Part shown: positions 60,672 through 64,000 of the stretch, piece after piece
How positions within the stretch are numbered: position 1 is the stretch's first letter
Layout of the letters: each line of letters starts with the position of its first letter
DNA from: Microbulbifer celer
GTDB lineage: Bacteria; Pseudomonadota; Gammaproteobacteria; Pseudomonadales; Cellvibrionaceae
Assembly (NCBI RefSeq): GCF_020991125.1
Contig: NZ_CP087715.1
Coordinates: 4,282,002-4,346,001 of the forward strand
Direction of reading: 5' to 3'
Length of the DNA: 64,000 nucleotides
Made by a program: the position numbers and the translations under genes
The notes under the pieces: model-generated
Database searches by the model: none
Seen by the model: only the letters and a program-made list of their open reading frames with translations
Told to the model about the DNA's origin: nothing

Positions 60672-62174
60672 TTACTTGGTCACCGGCAGGGCGCCGGCTT
60701 CTGCCACCCGGGTGACTGCCGCAGCGGCATTGAGGCTGCTGTCGAGATCCTGCAGATCCTTGGGCGCCAGCAGGCCGGATGCCTGCTTCAGGCTCAGGGT
60801 GTTGAGAATGTAGTCGTACAGCGAGTTGGCGTAGTCGGTCTGGGATTGGGCCAGGGTGCGCTGGGCGAGCAACACGTCGACGATATTCCGCGTGCCGACC
60901 TCATAGCCGGCCTGGGTGGCGTCGAGGGCGCTCTTGGCGGAAATCACTGCCTGTTCGCGCGCTTCTACACGGGACGCATCCGTGGTTACCGCGCGGTGCA
61001 GGGTGCGGGTGCTCTGGATGGTGTTGCGCTCGGTCAGATTGCGGATGTCCTCAGACTGAAATGCGAGATTGCGCGCTTCGCGACGGCTGGCGCTCAGGCG
61101 TCCGCCGGTATAGAGGGGCATCTCGACGGTAATCGCGGCGATTTTGGTTTCGGAGGTTTCGTCGATCGGCGTCTCGCTGCCAAAGGGTTCGTCGAAGATG
61201 GGGAATCTGGTTCTGCGCGAACTGTCTCCGTCGCGGTATCCCTTCTCGTAGGCCAGAGAGCCATAAACCGTAGGCAGGTGTTCTGCCGCCGCGGCGCGGG
61301 CGCTGTAGCGGGACGCGTCCGCGCCCAAGCGCGCGGCCTTGAGGGCGTAGTTATTGGCCAGGGCAAACTCAACCCAGGCGGCGCGGTCGGCAGGCACTGG
61401 CGGCACTACGGTAAAGCCCTTCTCCAGCGGCGCCACCACATCGTAGTGCTTGCCGGTGAGGACGGACAGTGCATCAAAGTTGCTCAGCAGGTCGTCCTGT
61501 GCGGTGAGGCGGCGGGCGCGGGCGCTGTCATACGCGGAGCGGGAATCGTAAACATCGGTAATTGCAGTGAGACCGACTTCGAAGCGCTGCTGGGTCTGTT
61601 CCAACTGTTTGGCCAGGGCCTCTTCTTCCGCGCGGGCGGCGGCGAGCACATCATTGGCACGCAGTACGTCAAAGTAAGCGCTGGCAACGCGGATCATCAT
61701 GTCCTGCTGATCGGCGCTGAACTCGGCCGCAGCCTGTTCGCTGACCTTCTTGCCCTGTTTGTATCCGAACCAGGCCGTCATATCGAACAGCGCCTGGTCC
61801 AGCCGTGCACCGTAACCGTGGCTGTCGATATCGCTGTCGCTGCTGGCGTTACCGTTGATCAGTTCGCTTTGCGCACACAACTGGGTGCCATCGGGGCAGG
61901 TCTGGACAACCGAGTCCGATTCGGTGCGGGTTCGGGTGTAGTCGGCACTGGCGTTGATCTGCGGCAGCAGGGCAGCGCGGCCCAGGTTCTCGGCTTCCAG
62001 CCCCGCGCGGTAGGCGGCGCGGTCGGCGGCCAGTTGCGGGTCGTTATCCAGAGCCTGCAGGTAGACTTCCCACAGAGTGTCCGCCTGGGCCTGTATGGCG
62101 CCAAGGCCCAGTACAGCGGCGGCGAGCAGAGTTTTGAGCGGGCGCAGGCTGCGCCGGTTTGCACTTCTTGTCAT
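60672..62174 (-). CDS. tolC: TolC-family outer-membrane channel protein
   Basis: 500 residues from the ATG at 62174. A signal peptide (basic start, core [16 protein letters not shown], cleavage before DTLWEV) is followed by two outer-membrane-efflux repeats. The first opens [20 protein letters not shown], and the second contains [25 protein letters not shown], the TolC-type signature. An extra loop with two Cys ([12 protein letters not shown], about 118-129) is notable. It forms the trimeric exit duct for tripartite pumps and type I secretion; no partner pump genes are in the window. Confidence 0.94.
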   Translation of the reverse strand: MTRSANRRSLRPLKTLLAAAVLGLGAIQAQADTLWEVYLQALDNDPQLAADRAAYRAGLEAENLGRAALLPQINASADYTRTRTESDSVVQTCPDGTQLCAQSELINGNASSDSDIDSHGYGARLDQALFDMTAWFGYKQGKKVSEQAAAEFSADQQDMMIRVASAYFDVLRANDVLAAARAEEEALAKQLEQTQQRFEVGLTAITDVYDSRSAYDSARARRLTAQDDLLSNFDALSVLTGKHYDVVAPLEKGFTVVPPVPADRAAWVEFALANNYALKAARLGADASRYSARAAAAEHLPTVYGSLAYEKGYRDGDSSRRTRFPIFDEPFGSETPIDETSETKIAAITVEMPLYTGGRLSASRREARNLAFQSEDIRNLTERNTIQSTRTLHRAVTTDASRVEAREQAVISAKSALDATQAGYEVGTRNIVDVLLAQRTLAQSQTDYANSLYDYILNTLSLKQASGLLAPKDLQDLDSSLNAAAAVTRVAEAGALPVTK

Positions 62175-62183
62175 TACGGTCAA

Positions 62184-62647
62184 ATTCCTGTGACGGCTAC
62201 GGTCTTCAAGTGTTCGGCATCCGCCTTGGTCTCCGGAGCATCCGGAGTTGGCGGTTAGGTGCCACGTTTTCCTGTAAACCTTTCGTGTAAACCATTGTTG
62301 TTTAAATCACGGTGCCAGTCTGTTTTGCTGCTCTGGTGGCGTGCTGGCTTGGCCCGGTTTTCGTTATCGAGGTCTCACCGGCTGCGATGTCCGATGGAAA
62401 CCCTTTGAGGGCCTGCGGTCGCGAGAGTGTACCCGCCGTGGGCGGGAGCGTCGAGGCGACGGTCGCGGCATTATGGTATATCTTCGTTAAACTGACGCGA
62501 ATGTGCGTTTAGTAGCGATTGTGTGCCGCGAGCGGTTCAGGCTCCTGAACCCGAGACGCGCCGACGGGTCTATCTGGATGCACTGGCACATCGGTTAGTA
62601 CGAAGTAGCCTTATCGGGCGGGTTGTTGATTGAGAGGATTCGAACAC
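62184..62647. promoter_or_regulatory. tolC-pqiA divergent region with repeats
   Basis: 464 bases, no supported gene. TGTAAACC occurs twice in direct repeat (62273-62280 and 62286-62293), and TCCGGAG twice nearby (about 62231-62246). GGTTCAGG-CT-CCTGAACC (62533-62550) is a perfect inverted repeat with a two-base loop, 98 bases before the first PqiA start. These could be operators for the divergent genes, but no regulator is identified. Confidence 0.4.
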
Positions 62648-63337
62648 ATGCAGGTGCCGCAAACCCCGGGGCAGAGCTCGCACAATCAGTGGATGCGCGC
62701 CTGTCACCAGTGTGACCTGCTACTGACCCGCGCACTGGCGCCGTTGGGACAGAAGCTGATATGTCCGCGCTGCGGTGCCACCCTGCATCGCAATATGGCC
62801 CGCAGCATTGCCCATACCGCAGCGCTGAGTGTGAGCGGCGTACTGTTGTTTATCCCCACGGCCACCTTGCCGCTGCTGGAGTTCTCGCTGTTTTCATTCG
62901 GGGCCGAGAACACCCTGATGAACGGGGTGCAGTCGCTGTTTGCCGCAGGCTATATCTGGCTTGCCAGCCTGGTGCTTTTCTGCAGTGTGGTTGCCCCATT
63001 GGGCAAATTCCTGTTGCTCATATTTGTGTGCTGGGGAAGTGCTTACCAGCGGCTGCAGCGGCTGGTTGCCGCGGCTTTGCGCTGGTACGAGCACCTGCAG
63101 GAGTGGGGCATGCTGGATGTATATATGCTCGGTATCCTGGTGGCATTGGTGAAAATGTCGGATCTCGGCAAAATGAGCGTCGAGCCGGGGCTGTACTGTT
63201 TTGTGGCGATGATGGTGGTGGCCAGTGCGGTAACGGTCGCGTTTGATCCGGAGGCGGTGTGGGCGCGCATGGCACGTCGCCGCGAAAATGCCGGTGCCGG
63301 AAATCCGGGCACCCCGGACCTGGAGGACGCGTCTTGA
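62648..63337 (+). CDS. PqiA-family membrane protein (first of two)
   Basis: 229 residues from the ATG at 62648 (GAGAGGA nine bases upstream). A cytoplasmic zinc-ribbon-like start has CHQCDLLL and CPRCGATLHR, followed by four predicted membrane helices with LLFIPTATLPLLEFSLFSFG and DVYMLGILVALVKMSDLGKM, both PqiA hallmarks. PqiA and YebS pair with MCE proteins PqiB/YebT in lipid transport between the two membranes. E. coli PqiA is one protein with two such halves; here the halves are separate genes, overlapping by four bases. Confidence 0.88.
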   Translation: MQVPQTPGQSSHNQWMRACHQCDLLLTRALAPLGQKLICPRCGATLHRNMARSIAHTAALSVSGVLLFIPTATLPLLEFSLFSFGAENTLMNGVQSLFAAGYIWLASLVLFCSVVAPLGKFLLLIFVCWGSAYQRLQRLVAAALRWYEHLQEWGMLDVYMLGILVALVKMSDLGKMSVEPGLYCFVAMMVVASAVTVAFDPEAVWARMARRRENAGAGNPGTPDLEDAS

Positions 63338-63981
63338 ATTCACGCCCTGCCCGCGCCCGGTCTGAAGGATTCTGGACCTGCCTGTGCTGCCAGCAGCTGT
63401 TAAAGTCTCCGGTTGGCGCGGCTGGTTGCCGCTGCCCCCGCTGCGGCGCCAGAGTGCACGACCGGATTGAGCGGAGCCTGATGTTGACTTGGGCACTGAC
63501 GATCACCGGGGCACTGCTGTTGATCCCGGCCAATGTGCTGCCGGTGATGACGGTAATCTACCTGGGATCCGGGGAGCCCAGCACCATAATCGGCGGTGCG
63601 CTGGAGTTGTACCACAGCGGGATGTGGGGCATTGCTCTGATTGTATTTGTAGCCAGCATTGCGGTGCCAGTGATGAAATTGGTGGGGCTGATCATGTTGT
63701 GCCTGATCGTGCAGTGGCGCTTGAATGTATCGCCGCGTCAGGCCATGCGGGTCTATCGGGTGGTGAGTGGGATCGGTCGCTGGTCGCTGCTGGATCTGTT
63801 TATGATTTCCATTCTGGTGGCGCTGGTGGATATGGGCGCAATAGCCGAAGTCAATGCAGGAGTCGGCAGTACCGCCTTTGCCACCGTGGTGGTAGTGACC
63901 ATGTTCGCGGTGCGGACGTTTGATCCGCGCCTGGTGTGGGATGCCTACGAGACCCGGGTGCGCGCGACGAGCGCAGAATAA
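63334..63981 (+). CDS. PqiA-family membrane protein (second of two)
   Basis: 215 residues from a TTG at 63334 that overlaps the preceding TGA (TTGA), with GGAGGA six bases upstream; no better start gives the family N-terminus. It has CLCCQQLL and CPRCGARVHD zinc-ribbon motifs, then four helices with LLLIPANVLPVMTVIYLG and LDLFMISILVALVDMGAIAEV, the same hallmarks as its neighbour. The two proteins look like the N- and C-terminal halves of PqiA/YebS. The next gene begins two bases after its stop. Confidence 0.88.
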   Translation: MNSRPARARSEGFWTCLCCQQLLKSPVGAAGCRCPRCGARVHDRIERSLMLTWALTITGALLLIPANVLPVMTVIYLGSGEPSTIIGGALELYHSGMWGIALIVFVASIAVPVMKLVGLIMLCLIVQWRLNVSPRQAMRVYRVVSGIGRWSLLDLFMISILVALVDMGAIAEVNAGVGSTAFATVVVVTMFAVRTFDPRLVWDAYETRVRATSAE

Positions 63982-63982
63982 G

Positions 63983-64000
63983 ATGAGTCAGGGAGACTGG
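63983..64000 (+). CDS. Start of a downstream gene, probably pqiB (MCE protein), cut by the window edge
   Basis: Only six codons (MSQGDW) are visible. The ATG is two bases after the PqiA-like stop. The identification rests only on the usual pqiA-pqiB order; the sequence itself is too short to show it. Confidence 0.4.

Noticed and set aside
60426..62258. 610-codon open frame on the plus strand
   Set aside because: Antisense to tolC and to the epimerase start region; glycine/valine/alanine-rich composition without domains.
1..64000. CRISPR array, tRNA, rRNA, transposase or prophage genes
   Set aside because: I looked for regularly spaced direct repeats, cloverleaf-like sequences and transposase or phage motifs and saw none. 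The repeat elements at 2.7-41.6 kb are dispersed and carry no coding sequence.

Overview
The window is about 64 kb of GC-rich chromosomal DNA from a Gram-negative gammaproteobacterium. Gene content and order (amgK-murU divergent from lptD, lgt-thyA-folA, ptsP-rppH, waaA/kdkA LPS genes, a TtpC-type Ton cluster) recall Pseudomonas-like and marine Cellvibrionales genomes, and a Microbulbifer-like bacterium is my best guess. That assignment is an inference from memory of gene order; no search was run. I saw no rRNA, tRNA, CRISPR array, prophage or transposase.

Layout. 1-3.5 kb: the start of lptD, the cell-wall recycling pair amgK-murU, and rpe. 3.7-9.1 kb: ptsP and rppH (minus), then a HAD phosphatase and an imelysin-like lipoprotein (plus). 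9.2-15.1 kb: a peptidoglycan 3-3 crosslink block on the minus strand, with a Tat-exported MepK-like endopeptidase followed by three tandem L,D-transpeptidase paralogues. 15.4-18.6 kb: an NRDE protein and the lgt-thyA-folA operon. 18.8-24.9 kb: a six-gene Ton energy-transduction operon (DUF3450, TtpC-like, ExbB, ExbD, TonB, TPR protein) plus a separate second tonB. 25-30.7 kb: ilvD, argA, argE and a DMT transporter. 30.7-36.2 kb: a DUF6314-like protein, a PhzF-like enzyme, the DUF47-pit phosphate pair and a stand-alone GspE/PilB ATPase. 36.6-41.4 kb: a Gld-type ABC system in which permease and GldG-like parts are fused. 42-46 kb: glnE and ilvE. 46-62 kb: an envelope polysaccharide/LPS region (ugd, several glycosyltransferases, an ELM1-like protein, a YrbL-like kinase, an O-antigen ligase/polymerase-like protein, waaA, kdkA, UDP-glucuronate 4-epimerase) ending with tolC. 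62.6 kb to the end: two PqiA-type membrane proteins and the first codons of a probable pqiB.

Themes. Most of the window concerns the envelope: LPS assembly and export (lptD, waaA, kdkA, glycosyltransferases), peptidoglycan crosslinking and recycling (Ldt/MepK, AmgK/MurU), lipoprotein maturation (lgt), energy transfer to the outer membrane (Ton) and efflux (tolC). ugd plus the UDP-glucuronate epimerase would supply UDP-GlcA and UDP-GalA to the surrounding glycosyltransferases.

The most unusual feature is a family of five intergenic inverted-repeat elements (2.7, 3.6, 28.5, 31.3 and 41.6 kb). They share a conserved centre but have different arms that remain self-complementary in each copy. A second, inner hairpin also changes in a compensating way around a conserved loop. 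This covariation at two stems suggests a structured RNA or structured-DNA element; I do not recognise it as a named family.
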